64,000 nt of DNA, taken from the NCBI GenBank assembly GCA_039519185.1, contig CM076851.1:55954227-56018226 (forward strand). Reading direction: 5' to 3'. The stretch is from Astragalus membranaceus. Its lineage: Eukaryota; Streptophyta; Magnoliopsida; Fabales; Fabaceae. This document shows, piece after piece, positions 1 through 11,929 of this stretch. Positions within the stretch are counted from its first letter, which is position 1, and every line of letters begins with the position of its first letter. Position numbers and translations under genes: made by a program. The notes beneath the pieces are model-generated. The model was not told the DNA's origin, did no database searches, and saw only the letters and a program-made list of their open reading frames with translations.

Positions 1-409
1 GAGAATCACACGGATCGGCAAAGTTAGATACATGTGGAAAGTCTGATTCCTTGACATAAATTAGTCAACGACAAAGCTGGTGGATACTGCGTACCTAAAA
101 CACGCTAACCAATAAGAAGTCTCTTTTTATTTCTTATACTATACTTTTGAGATGTGCCGAGACAAATTCTATATGTTTATTTTACAAAAATTATTTTTAA
201 CCAATTAATAACTTCATATAGAAAAGAGAATTTTTCAATCCGACTATTGTATAATGTGATAATATTACCAATTATGATCATGTATATCAAATTTAAAAAA
301 ATTGAATACTAACAACACACATTTACTTACCTTTTAAATAACAAATTAATTAGTCATCAAAATAAAATAGTGTGATCGAATGTTACTTAATTTTTATTTA
401 TATAAAATT

Positions 410-482
<73 letters not shown>

Positions 483-489
483 TGATCTC
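1..489. other. AT-rich flank of the solo LTR, no gene seen
   Basis: No coding potential is seen. The stretch from about 200 to 310 shares words such as CAATCCGACT and CCAATTAATAAC with 11640-11760 on the far side of the solo LTR. This suggests copies of one dispersed repeat, but I cannot assign a family. The ATCTC at 485-489 is the left target duplication of the solo LTR. Confidence 0.6.
412..482. repeat. (TA)n then (CA)n microsatellite
   Basis: About 30 uninterrupted TA units are followed directly by a short CA run. It lies a few bases outside the left end of the solo LTR. Confidence 0.97.
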
Positions 490-878
490 TGTAACATCCA
501 AAGTGATTTGTAATAATACCCAAAGTGATTAGTAACGCAATCTTATCGGATATTTCTCTTAGTTGGAGTTACGAGTTTCATCTAACATTACAAGTGAACA
601 TTTGTGTCCTTTTTTTCTTTCTGTTTGCCTGAGATCACGTATAGTATGATATAGAGAGCTAGAAATCAGTTTAGTTTCTATGTTCTATTGTAGATTGAGT
701 ATAATAGTATGTCAAAAGAGCAAAAGAGCAAAGGTTAGAGTTTCAGTTCTAGGGTTGTCTAAAGAGCTAAAGAGCTTTTTTTTAGGTTATTTGTGTCCTG
801 TTTTCTTCTTCTAAGTTGCAGTGTCAGTTTTAGTGTCTTTTTCTTCTTCTGTTTTTGTTGATCTTCCAATCGTTCTCT

Positions 879-2489
879 ATGGATTTGTCTTCTCAATCTA
901 ATCATCCGTTGATGGATAACCCTGAAGTCTTGGAGGAATGTCTTGTGCCTGTTTCACAAAATGAAGGCTTAGTGTTAAACAGTGCTTTGGTTGGATATAT
1001 ATACAATGAAAAGCATATGAATGTCAAAGCAGTCAAAGATATTCTAGCTAAAGCATGGGAAATGTTCCATGGGTTACATATATCTGAGCTTGGTAATAAT
1101 AAGTTTTTAATAAACTTTGCTAGAGTGGAGGATGCTAATGAAGTTATGAGGAAAAGCCCCTGGTTTGTATTGAATAACCTTCTGTGTTTGCAGCAATGGA
1201 GCCCATCAATCTCATGTGATAATATTGCTTTCAACAAATCTCCTTTTTGGATTCAAATTCATAATCTTCCTTTAGAAAACATGAGTATTGCTAATGCTAC
1301 TACTTTATTGAGTAAAGTTGGGGAAGTTATTGAGGTTGAAAACCCGATAGTAGAGGGAAGAATTCTCAGGAATTTTGTGAGAGGAAGAGTTGCTATTTCT
1401 CTAGATAAACCTCTTCCTGTTGGGTGTTGGGTCCCTAGAGGTGTTCTGCCTAGATTATGGGTTACTTATAAGTATGAAAGGTTACACGCACTTTGCTATA
1501 AGTGTGGGAAAATTGGACATGAGTTTAAGGCCTGCCATTTTCCTCTGGCTACTATCCCTGGTAGGCCTGGAATACCTAAATATGGTCCGTGGTTGAGTAT
1601 CCCAGCTCCTAGATCTATTCAATATCTTGGTAGAGAGATTGGTAAGAAACAGGTCCCTAATGAAAGTACTTCTCACCCTCATGCTAGGAGTGAAAATGTT
1701 ACTGATGTTGGTGGTGAAAGTGAGGAGGAAAAGATTAGGAAACATTACCATGATATTAATGTGAGTTTAGGAGACCATGCTGTGGCAGAGAACCCTGTTC
1801 CTCAAAATATTCCCTCTATCCCAGTTCAACAGGCTCCTGAGTATCCATTGCAGGTTAGTAAAATGACTCTGGTTAGAACATATGTAGCAGGTTGCTTGGT
1901 AGATATTAATAATACCCATGAAGAAAATAGTAAACTTCCACATATGGAAGTGTTTACTTGTGATAATAGCAACAGCCCAAACACAAGCCTAAACACTCAA
2001 TCAATACCTATAGATAACCCAGTTGACCTAAATATTCCTATCACCACTATAAACCCTATTAGCCAAGATCAAATAACAAATGACATTCACAAACATAGTT
2101 TCCAGAACTACACTATTAGAGAAAGTAATGAGTGGAGTGTCATTCAAAGAGAGATTAATAGGGGAGAGTATTTTGTGGAATTACCTACTGATGATGATGA
2201 TGAGGGATCAGTTAATATGTCTTCACAAATTGATGTGGCAGAGGAGGATGAATTAGCTCTGTCTATGGGAGCGGGAATGAGCCTGAAAAAGAGAAAAAGT
2301 GATCAGTCTTTTGCTAATCAGGATAAAGGGAAAGGAAAACTTGAGTACAAGAAGCGTAAATATATCACTGAAGGTGTGGGGGAAGACACTCTGGACAGTA
2401 TTGAAAACCCTTTTGGAAACTTTTCTATAGGTTTCTATGGTTCTAAGGCTGAGGAGGCGAGCCAAAGCAAGCCCCCAAAGCCAAGATGA
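879..2489 (+). CDS. LINE-A ORF1, nucleic-acid-binding protein
   Basis: This is the ORF1 protein of a plant L1-like LINE, expected to coat the element RNA and act as a chaperone in the RNP. The frame is open from 855, but the first ATG, in good context, is at 879, which I prefer (536 residues). The N-terminal about 200 residues match the DUF4283 pattern of plant LINE ORF1 proteins. They are followed by a CCHC zinc knuckle (CYKCGKIGHEFKAC, near 1494-1535). The C-terminal half is low-complexity and polar, with acidic runs (DDDDEG) and a basic patch (KKRKSDQ), and holds no recognised domain. No frame break is seen. Its stop overlaps the ORF2 start as ATGA at 2486-2489, so ORF2 could be made by termination-reinitiation. 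Confidence 0.85.
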   Translation: MDLSSQSNHPLMDNPEVLEECLVPVSQNEGLVLNSALVGYIYNEKHMNVKAVKDILAKAWEMFHGLHISELGNNKFLINFARVEDANEVMRKSPWFVLNNLLCLQQWSPSISCDNIAFNKSPFWIQIHNLPLENMSIANATTLLSKVGEVIEVENPIVEGRILRNFVRGRVAISLDKPLPVGCWVPRGVLPRLWVTYKYERLHALCYKCGKIGHEFKACHFPLATIPGRPGIPKYGPWLSIPAPRSIQYLGREIGKKQVPNESTSHPHARSENVTDVGGESEEEKIRKHYHDINVSLGDHAVAENPVPQNIPSIPVQQAPEYPLQVSKMTLVRTYVAGCLVDINNTHEENSKLPHMEVFTCDNSNSPNTSLNTQSIPIDNPVDLNIPITTINPISQDQITNDIHKHSFQNYTIRESNEWSVIQREINRGEYFVELPTDDDDEGSVNMSSQIDVAEEDELALSMGAGMSLKKRKSDQSFANQDKGKGKLEYKKRKYITEGVGEDTLDSIENPFGNFSIGFYGSKAEEASQSKPPKPR

Positions 2490-5400
2490 CTATTATTAGC
2501 TGGAATTGTCGAGGTTTGGTGGCTACCTCGACAAGTAGAGAGCTTCAAGACCTGTTAAAAGGTCAAAAGCCTGCTATTTTGTTCCTAATGGAGACTAGAG
2601 CTCAAAAGGAGCGTGTTGAAAGAGTTAGAAGAAAATTGAAGTTCAAAAATATGTTCTATGTCCCTGCTCTTGGTACTGCTGGAGGTTTAGGGATGTTTTG
2701 GAATAATTCTTATGATATTCAAGTGCTGGAGTCTTGTAGAAACTTTATTCATACTGGAGTTAAGGAAAAAAAGTCTGGTAATATGTTTGAAATGACTTTT
2801 GTGTATGGTAATCCTCTGTTTAGACAAAGGAGGCACTTATGGAGTAAGCTTGCTGCTTTAAATCCTTGGAGAGGTGGTCCCTGGTGTTGTGTGGGTGATT
2901 TCAATGAGATGATTTCAACAAATGAGAAGAATGGTTCTCTCCCTGTGGCTCCTATTAAAATGTCTCTTTTCAGAGATTTTCTGAACTCTAATGGCCTTAT
3001 GGATATGGACCTAAAAGGTAAGAAATTTACTTGGTCTAGCAACCCTAGGGATGGTATTGTCACTTTCCAAAAAATTGATAGAATCATTATGAATTGGGGG
3101 TGGAGGTCTAGTTACCCTCATGCTGTGGGAATTGCCCTTCCCATTGTTTCTTCTGATCACTCTCCCCTTGTGCTTCACCCTTGCCCCCCAGAGAGGAGGC
3201 CTGTGTATTTTAGATATGAGAACTTTTGAGAAGAGCATGCTGATTGTAACAAAGTTGTGGCTGAGGGATGGAGTTCATCTACTGTTTCTGATTCTAGTTG
3301 GGACAAATTCATTGCTAAAGCTAAGAACTGTAAAAGATCTCTCTCTACTTGGCACAAGAACAATTTCAAAAATGCTGCCATTGAGATAACTAAGTTAAAA
3401 ATCCAGCTACAGAGTATTCTTAATGGTTTTGATCCATCTAGTAGGTGGTCTGAAATCCAGGATATTAGGAAGAAAATTGAAGTGCTTTGGAAACAAGAGG
3501 AATTGTATTGGGGTCAAAGGTCAAGAGTTCAATGGCTTCAAAATGGAGACAAAAACTCTAACTTTTTTCATGCTTCTACAGTGCAAAGGAGAGATAGAAA
3601 TACTCTCTATAGGTTGAAGGATGCTAGTGGTTCTTGGGTGGAAGGCCATTCTGGTATTTTAGTTGCTATTGTTGACTATTTTAAAGATATATACACGGCT
3701 ACTAACTCTGAAATTGACCCTCAGTGCTTATCTGTTATTCCTAGTTCTGTTTCTGATGAGACTAATGCTATGTTGTTGGCTCCAGTTTCTTTAATGGAGG
3801 TTACAAATGTCGTGTTCTCTTTAGGTTCTCAGAAATCTCCTGGTCCTGATGGGCTCAATGGTCTATTCTATCAAAAGAATTGGGAAACAATTAAAATGGA
3901 TGTATTAGCTGTAGTGGAGGAATTTTTTATTTCTGGTGGTCTGGGGTTCTCTGTTAATGATACTATAGTGGCTCTTGTCCCTAAAGTTCAACACCCAGAG
4001 GCTATTTCTCAGTTGAGACCTATAAGTTGTTGCAATTTTATCTACAAAGTAATCTCTAAGTTGATGGTCAAAAGGCTTAAACAGAGTCTGAGTTCTCTTA
4101 TTTCTCCTCAGCAGAGTGCTTTTGTGGGGGGGAGACTTATTCAAGATAATCTTGTGGTGGCTCAAGAAGCCTTTCATTTCCTTAAACAGAAAAAGAGTTC
4201 TAAGTGTCTAGGTTTTGCCATTAAATTGGATATGAACAAAGCATATGATAGGGTAGATTGGTCCTTTCTTAGAGCAGTCTTGATTTCCTTTGGTTTCAGT
4301 GTGTCTTGGGTTAATCTGGTCATGTCTCTTGTGTCATCTGTTAGATACCAGTTTCAAGTTAATGGGGCTAGGAGTAGGTCTATTTGTCCTTCTAGGGGTC
4401 TTAGGCAAGGAGATCCGCTCTCTCCTTACCTATTCATTCTTATGTTTGATGTGCTCTCAAGGCTAATTTCTCACAACTGTTCGCTTGGTCTTTTGGAAGG
4501 ATTGAAACTGGCTCCTACAGCCCCTTTACTAACCCATTTATTTTTTGCAGATGATGCCATTATCTTTGGCAAGGCTAATACTAAGGAGGTGTATCAAATT
4601 GTTAAAATCCTAAACATGTTTACTGGTTCCTCAGGGCAAATGATTAACTTACAGAAGTCTGGTCTTGTTGGTGGAGCTGGAATGTCTGATATTCTTAAGA
4701 ACTCTCTGTCTAATGTGCTTCATATTTCTATTTGGGACTCCCCAGATAAATACTTAGGTATTCCAGCTGAATGGGGGAGATCCAAATCTAGGGCTCTTCA
4801 GTGGATAAGAGAAAGGGTTTTGAATAAAATGGAGGGTTGGAAGGAGCATTTGCTATCTCAGTCTGGTAAAGAAGTGTTGATCAAGTCTGTAGTGCAAGCT
4901 ATTCCATCCTATGTAATGACTATGGTTAGGCTTCCAAAGAATTTTTGTCAATCTCTCTGTTCTGCTATTTCTAATTTCTGGTGGAGTTCCAAAGTGAGGA
5001 AAAGAGGTATGCATTGGAAGAGCTGGGATACGATGTGTAGTTCTAAAAATAAAGGTGGTTTAGGTTTCAAGGATTTATCCATTCAAAATTCAGCTCTCCT
5101 CTCTAAGCAAGCCTGGAGATATTCTCAACATCCTAATCAATACTGGGCACTTATTCTTAGAGGTATCTATTGTGAGAGAGTTGATTTTTGGCATGTGAAA
5201 CCTAAGGCAGGTGTTTCTTGGGTATGGAGAAGTATTCTTCATGGGAGAGACCTTCTTATGAAGAATGGTAGATGGAATATAGGCAGTGGGAATGGGGTCA
5301 ACATCACTAATGACAATTGGCTAGCTACTGGTGGGAAAGCTATGGTAGTGGATGGTTGCTTAGCTACAAATGTGAGTGAATTGATAGATCAAACATCTCA

Positions 5401-6613
5401 CCAGTGGGATTTTGGTAAGCTTAGAGGGATTCTTGATCATTCTTCAGCCATTGAAGCTGTCAAGACCCCTCTAGGTAGATCAAATCCTGATGATGTTTTG
5501 TTTTGGCCTTGGACTTGTGATGGGTGTTACAGTGTTAAATCTGGGTACTTTAGTATTAAAAATGCTCAGGGTTTGCATAAAGAGGTGCCATCAACTTCTT
5601 ATAATCATTCTGAACTATCCTGGAAGGCTATCTGGGGAGCTTTGGTTCCTGAAAGAGTGAAGGAATTTGGGTGGAGGATCAAGCATAATGCTTTGTTTAC
5701 TAAGCTCAACCTTGCTATAAGAAAGCTTTCTAATGATTCTACATGTCCTGTTTGTAAGATGGAAGAGGAATCCCTTGAACATTTATTCCTCTTATGCCCT
5801 TGGACAGCTCCATTGTGGTTTGGGTTACAAATTTGTCAGGTGCCTACTAAATTCTCTGTTTCATCTATCTATGTCTGGTTGGAAGGGTTTATTACTAGTA
5901 TTTTCAATGATGTGCCTAATGCTAAGGAGATTTTTGCTAAGATCCTTTTAACTCTGTGGAATATATGGAAATCTAGGAACTCTAAAGTGTTTGATGATAA
6001 AAACCCCAATCCTACTGAGGTGCTCTTCTCTATTAACAAGCAACATTTAGATTTTGCTAATGCAAATATAAAAGTTAACCCTAGTAGTAATCCTTCTACC
6101 ATTTCGGTTAGGCCTATTGGTAGGTGGATCCCCCCTAATGATGAATTCATTAAAATCAATGTTGATGCTCATTTTGATATTAGTTCTGGAAGAGCATGCA
6201 CGGGTATTATTGGTAGAGATGGGAACAGTACCTTTGTGACTGGGTTGAGCAACAATTTCTTTGCTGCTTCTGCGCTTGTAGCGGAATCCATTGCAATCAG
6301 GGATGCTGTCACCTTTGCGTCTAGTCTTTTCTTCCTTGAGGTCATTATTGAATCAGATTGCTTGGTTGCAATAGATGTATGCAATGGAAAATTGGTTAGA
6401 AAGGAAATTGATCACTTGATCGAAGATATTCAGAGTTTGAAGAACAATTTTACCTCTTTAATCTTCAAGTGGGTTAATCGTGATGGTAATACTGCTGCCG
6501 ATCAAATTGCTAAACTTGGGGCTTCTCATCGTCTTCCTGCTAACTGGATCTCCGATTTGCCATCATCGATTAGATCAATTGTCTGTACTGATGCTGGAGG
6601 TTCTACTCGCTGA
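2486..6613 (+). pseudogene. LINE-A ORF2, endonuclease-RT-RNase H, one premature stop
   Basis: This is the replication protein for target-primed reverse transcription. The N-terminus is an APE-type endonuclease (opening MTIISWNCRGL, GDFNE near 2895, SDHSPL near 3152). The RT follows, with RPISCCNFIYK (about 4017), KLDMNKAYDRVDW (about 4225), GLRQGDPLSPYLF (about 4399) and the catalytic FADD (about 4547). A zf-RVT domain with C..C..H..C ligands lies near 5730-5800. A type I RNase H ends the protein, with the D-E-D-D residues visible (NVDAHFD, VAESIAI, ESDCL, AADQIA). The only break I see is an in-frame TGA at 3227-3229, where related proteins usually carry tryptophan, so TGG to TGA is the simplest cause. 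The frame then stays open for 1127 codons. The element was therefore probably active not long ago. Confidence 0.88.
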
Positions 6614-6884
6614 AGATTTTCGATTGGGTCTATTTGATTAGTGGGTTTTTGTTCCTTTCTGGGTTCGCTGTTTGGGGTTCGATTAGGGTTTTCTTGGTGT
6701 TTGTTGTATTTTGTTGTTTCAGTTGTTTTGGTTTGCCGTTTGTGGCGTTTTTTTTTCTTTCGTTTTTGTCGTTTGGTTTGGGCCGGGGTGTGTCTGGCCC
6801 ATCTCGTGTGTTTTGGTTGTTTCGGTAGGGCTTGGCCCATTGCAATGAAATCCATTACAGTTGTTCAAAAAAAAATAAAATAAA
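6614..6884 (+). other. LINE-A 3' untranslated region and A-rich tail
   Basis: A GT-rich tract full of TTTTG and GTTTCG words runs to about 6865. It ends in TTGTTC and an A-rich run at 6868-6884, the terminal signature of plant L1-like elements. The short ORFs on both strands here come from biased composition. Confidence 0.75.
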
Positions 6885-7944
6885 AGTTTACCTCTTCATT
6901 TCTTATTCATCACTTTTATTTTAGAGGGAAAAGGAAAAGAATAGAGAGAAGGGAGTGAGAGAGTTCAAAAGAGAGGAGAAATGGCAAGAAAAGGAAGATT
7001 GCTCATGCATCATCACTTCAAATTCTGAACTAGCTAAGAATCAAACTCATTTCATCTCCTCTTTTCAAGCCAATCGAAGCTCTTCTTCCCCAAACCCTAA
7101 AAAACCAGAAATTTTTACAAAACTCACTTCTCCCCATACATTTTGATGAGTTGCATGTCATTTGGGAGGGAGGTTTTGGGAGCTACATTGTGGACTAGTT
7201 TGAGTTGCTTGGGAACTTCATTTTCTCATTTTGCACATTTGAGACTCAATCCTAATAGTGAGTTCTTCACCCCCTTAATTGTGCATTTTGTAATTGTTTG
7301 AAGTGTTGATAAGATTGATATTTAAACCCTCCTGTATGTTAATTTCATGGTCCCTATTGTGTTATGAAATTGCCTCTTGAAGTCATGAATGTGTTCCTTA
7401 CCAAATTTTGATGATTTTAATGGTGATTTGAATTGATTCTTGCATGTGGGTTGTAATATAAATCATAACATGAAAATTGATTTTGTTATGTTGAAATGTG
7501 TGTAAGTTGATAATACATGAATGGGGAAAGTAAGGATAGTCATTGGAAGAATTGCACAGCACCAAAACAGCTAAAATGTGAAATCTGGTAGTTCACCACG
7601 GACCACGGGATCCAACATGGACACCCGTGTTGGCTTCGGTTTGACAGAAAAATTCCTGCAGCCTTCCAACTTGTTTTTGACGTAACTTTTGATCTGGAAC
7701 TCCGATTTAGGTGTTCTTGAATGCGTTGGAAAGCTAACGAAGAGAACTAAATTTATAAATAGATATGATTTGGTGTTTTTCATTTATTCCAATGACCATC
7801 CCAATGCTAATATAATTGTGATCATTCAAGCCTGTGGAAAGTGTTTGTTTGCGTTAGTAATTGATTTTTATTTGCGTATCATGATAATATGAAGATTGTT
7901 TACTATGTGTGAAGGATTGATTATGAGTATTTGATGGCGTCTAG

Positions 7945-7977
<33 letters not shown>

Positions 7978-8453
7978 TGATGCTTAATGATGATGGTTAT
8001 CGCATTGTATGACTAACTATCGAGAGTGAGAACAAATTGATGGTCAATTCATAATACACATTCCACATCACAAGATTAATTAGCATACTTGGAATGGGAA
8101 GTCATGATTCCTGAGGTCAAGGCCCAGATGGTTATACTCAACATTCCGATGGGTTTGGGTTCTCCACTAAAACTGATATTATTCAGATTTCTTATTATGG
8201 ATTATGCTAAAGAGATAGAACATAATTAAAACACTACGAGAGATATATGGTGAGGTGTCGCGGAAGGACTCACTGAGATTGTAATCTCACCCTTTCATGT
8301 TTGTGGTTTTACAGATGATCTGGAGAAGGTCTTATTTGATGAAGAGGAAGCTATGAAGCTTTATTTATTTATTATTGATAAAGTCCTTAATTTATGTATT
8401 GAGATATGAGACCCTCTAGGGATTCTCTATTTATTTCTTGTATTACCTTTAAA
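6885..8453 (+). other. Middle part of the solo LTR, no gene
   Basis: The sequence after the LINE tail resumes the LTR. Mid-LTR text includes a tract around 7596-7740 with CACGGGATCC and ACACCCGTGTT words, and a transcription-unit-like stretch near 8260-8330. A (TA)n run lies at 7945-7974. I see no coding region. Confidence 0.6.
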
Positions 8454-11166
8454 AGTAACTAGTACTATACCCGTGCCTCCGCACGGGCCGATCGCGTTAC
8501 GTCATACAATTACCTCAAATAGAAACGTTAGTTTGAAATCTCATTAATCTAAAATCAATTGTAAAATATAGAGGATGACTTGCATACGGACAGGTGCTGT
8601 CATGTGCTTTTTAGGAATGAATTTAGACAGTATTTAAATAGTCTGAACATTACCCCGTGAAAATAAAGAAAAATTTAAAGTAGATAAAAAAGGAGTTTCA
8701 AATAAAAAATTGATAAATATTAAAACTAAAAATGTAAAAGTATCATTTAAAAACAATATGTGCATTTATCCCGTGTGTTTTTATATATCAGTGCATTTAG
8801 ATAGTTGTTTTCAAAAACTATAATTATCAATGGCAAATATTAATCCCATGTTTTTTTATATATCACTGCAGTTATCTCCGTGTTTTTTATATATCTGTGC
8901 AGTTATCTCTGTGTTTTTTATATATCCGTGCAGTTATCTGGTAGTTTCAATTGATTATTTTAGTTGATAGTAGATTACAGTAGATAGTAAATTTGTTAGG
9001 TAGTAGATTATCAATAAGAAATAATTGTTTTAAATATTAATTAGTAATTTAAATAGTCATTAAGTCTGCTTATTTTTTAGATAGTAGGTTTGTAGTAGTA
9101 GGTTTCAAAAAATTTAATTATCAATGACAAATATTAATCTCGTGTTTTTTTATATATCAGTGCAGTTATCTCGTAGTTTCAATTAATTATTTTAGTTGAT
9201 TAATAGATTATAGTAGATAGTAAAAGAGAGATAGTAGATTATCAATAAGAAGTATTTATTTTAAATATTAATCAGTAGTTTAAACAGTCATTAAATATTA
9301 TTGTTTTTTAGATAGTAGGTTTATAGTAGTCTTTAAAAAATTTAATTATCAATGACAAATATTAATCCTGTGTCTTTTTATATATATTTGTGTAGTTATC
9401 CCATGTGTTTTTATATATCATTGCTGTTATCTCATAGTTTCAATTGATTATTTGAGTTGATTAGTAGATTGTAGTAGATTATAGTAGATTATTGCAGTTA
9501 TCACGTGTTTTTTTAGATAGTAGTTTTATAGTAGTTTTCCGAAATTATAATTATCAATGGTAAATATTAATTATAAATTGTCAAAAAAAATTATAAATAT
9601 CAATGGTAAATATTAATCCCGTGTTTTTTTATATATCACTGCAGTTATCCCGTGTTTTTCTTTATCAGTGCAGTTATCTCGTAGTTTCAATTGATTATTT
9701 TAGTTGATTAGTAGATTATAGTAAATAATAAAAGTTAGATATTAGATTATCAATAAGAGATATTTGTTTTAAATATTAATTACTAATTTAAAAAGTCATT
9801 AAATCTTCTTGTTTTTTAGATAGTAGGTTTATAGTAGTTGTCTTGAAAATTTTTAATTAAAGTAGTGTTTGTATAAATTTAGAAATTTAGTTATTAAAAG
9901 AATTAAAGTGAAGTGATAAGAGAAAGAGAATAATTATTTATAGGAAAAGTAAAGTAAAAAGAAAAAAAAGGAAGAAATAGAGTGTAAAAGAAAAGTGAAA
10001 AGGAGGAAAGAGAGTTTAAGAAGAAAGAGAAAAAAGGAAGAAATAGATTGTAAGAGAAAAGTGAAAAGTAAGAAAGAGAGTGTAAGAATAAATACAAAAA
10101 AATGAAGAAATAGAGTGTAATGACATTATTACCCTCAAAATTTTGAAGTGTCTTTTAGATAGAATGAGGGTATTGGTAAAATCATATGTGGTGAATTTGT
10201 ACAAATCTATAGTAGATTTAATTAATTTAATTATCAATGACAAATATTAATCCTGTGTCTTTTTATATATTTGTGTAGTTATCTCGTGTGTTTTTATATA
10301 TCATTGCAGTTATCTCATAGTTTCAATTGATTATTTGAGTTGATTAGTAGATTATTGCAGTTACCCCGTATTTTTATATTTGATTATTTGAGTTGATTAG
10401 TAGATTATAGTAGATTATAGTAGATTATTGTAGTTATCACGTGTTTTTTTAGATAGTAATTTTATAGTAGCTTTCCAAAATTATAATTATCAATGGTAAA
10501 TATTAATTATAAATTGTCAAAAAAAAATTATAAATATCAATGGTAAATAATAATCCCGTGTTTTTTTTATATATCACTGCAGTTATCCCGTGTTTTTTAT
10601 TTATCAGTGCAGTTATCTCGTAGTTTCAATTGATTATTTTAGTTGATTAGTAGATTATAGTAGATAATAAAAGTTAGATATTAGATTATCAATAAGAGAT
10701 ATTTGTTTTAAATATTAATTACTAATTTAAATAGTCATTAAGTCTTCTTGTTTTTTAGATAGTAGGTTTATAGTAGTAGTCTTCAAAATTTTTAATTAAA
10801 GTAGTGTTTGTATAAAATTAGAAATTTAGTTATTAAAAGAAATAAAGTGAAGTGATAAGAGAAAGATAATAATTATTTATGGGAAAAGTAAAGTAAAAAG
10901 AAAAAAAAGGAAGAAATAGAGTGTAAGAAAAAGTGAAAAGGAGGAAAGAGAGTGTAAGAAGAAAGATTGAAAAAGAAAAAAGGAAGAAAGAGAGTGTAAG
11001 AGAAAAGTGAAAAGTAAGAAAGAGAGTGTAAGAATAAATAGAAAAAAGAAGAAGAAATAGAGTGTAATGACATTATTACCCTAAAAAATTTGAGGTGTCT
11101 TTTAGATAGAATGGGGGTATTGGTAAAATCATATGTGGTGAATTTGTATAAATCTATAGTAGACTA
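8454..11166. mobile_element. Non-autonomous DNA transposon with GC hairpin at one end
   Basis: The left end carries a GC hairpin, CCCGTGC-CTCC-GCACGGG at 8470-8487, in otherwise AT-rich DNA. CTAGTACTATA lies just outside it, and the right end reads TATAGTAGACTAG, so the two ends are imperfectly inverted. The interior is AT-rich and made of degenerate repeats of TTTTTTATATATC-x-GTGCAGTTATC. It encodes no transposase. Similar hairpin-bearing ends occur in small plant elements that some workers call Helitron-like. The missing 5' TC and 3' hairpin leave the class open. It interrupts the solo LTR. Confidence 0.5.
9341..11150. repeat. Large tandem duplication inside the DNA transposon (about 0.9 kb x2)
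   Basis: The block from about 9341 to 10223 (from TCAATGACAAATATTAATCCTGTG to ATAGTAGATTTAATT) recurs from about 10224 to 11150 with small changes. Both copies end with GGTATTGGTAAAATCATATGTGG and AAATCTATAGTAGA. In both, the purine-rich tract (9900-10110 and 10850-11060) gives low-complexity shadow ORFs rich in S, F and L on the other strand. Confidence 0.85.
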
Positions 11167-11413
11167 GGATGTTCGTTTCCTAAGTTTGGATTAAAAGGAT
11201 GTACTGTAATGTAAGTAGTTTCATTTGTACCACAAGGATGACGGAGTTCTTATGATACTTGCATTATGAAAGTTCGTTAAAAATGCTTCTGTTGAACTTT
11301 CTTGATGATTATTTGTAGATATAATTTAATCCAAGCTTAGAATTGCGTATCTCTTATTAATCTAAAAATGTAATATGCTAGACTTTATGACGTCTAAAAG
11401 TTAGGATGTTACA
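11167..11413 (+). other. 3' end of the solo LTR
   Basis: LTR sequence resumes after the DNA transposon and runs to GGATGTTACA at 11404-11413, followed by the right target duplication ATCTC. No gene is present. Confidence 0.75.
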
Positions 11414-11469
11414 ATCTCGAAGATAATATCATGTTATTCAACGGTCAAATTAATAATTTTCATTTTATT

Positions 11470-11675
<206 letters not shown>

Positions 11676-11929
11676 TGACATTGAAACTTATCAATCCGAC
11701 TGATGAATAACCCCACATTATCTTTGAGATCATATATATCATCTTTCATAAAAATCAAAATTATTTGACACTCCATCACACTACTTTACTTCGACGGCTA
11801 ATATTTTATTTTAAAGATAAGTAACGGTGTGTTGTTAGATAACAAACCTACGAGTATCCAAAGTTTTTAAAATTTGATATACATGATCACAATAAGAATA
11901 GTGTTCGGATGTGGTGAAACATGATGTTT
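11676..11929. other. AT-rich spacer, no gene seen
   Basis: Short words are shared with 200-300 (CAATCCGACT, ATATCAT/ATATCAA), but I see no ORF or defined element. It leads into the 5'-truncated LINE-B. Confidence 0.5.

Larger units (their letters stand above)
590..6884 (+). mobile_element. Near-intact L1-type LINE (LINE-A)
   Basis: Two consecutive ORFs (DUF4283/zinc-knuckle protein, then endonuclease-reverse transcriptase-RNase H) are followed by a GT-rich 3' untranslated region and an A-rich tail at 6868-6884. That is the standard plan of plant L1-like elements. The 3' end is sharp. The 5' end is uncertain and lies between about 590 and 800. I did not find a convincing target duplication. 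The element sits in the same orientation inside a solo LTR. Confidence 0.85.
490..11413 (+). mobile_element. Solo LTR (gypsy-type) split by a LINE and a DNA transposon
   Basis: The first ten bases are TGTAACATCC and the last ten are GGATGTTACA, a perfect inverted pair. The outer flanks are ATCTC at 485-489 and ATCTC at 11414-11418, a 5-bp target duplication. No second LTR, primer site or pol gene lies between, so this is a recombined solo LTR. Its own sequence occupies 490 to about 590, 6885 to about 8453 and 11167-11413, roughly 2 kb in total. The rest is two later insertions. The 6885-8453 part has no ORF of note and holds a (TA)n run at 7945-7974. The solo LTR ending at 46992 has similar ends and internal style, so the two may be relatives (inference). 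Confidence 0.85.

Noticed and set aside
9903..11073. Serine/phenylalanine-rich minus-strand ORFs
   Set aside because: They are translations of the duplicated purine-rich tract in the DNA transposon.
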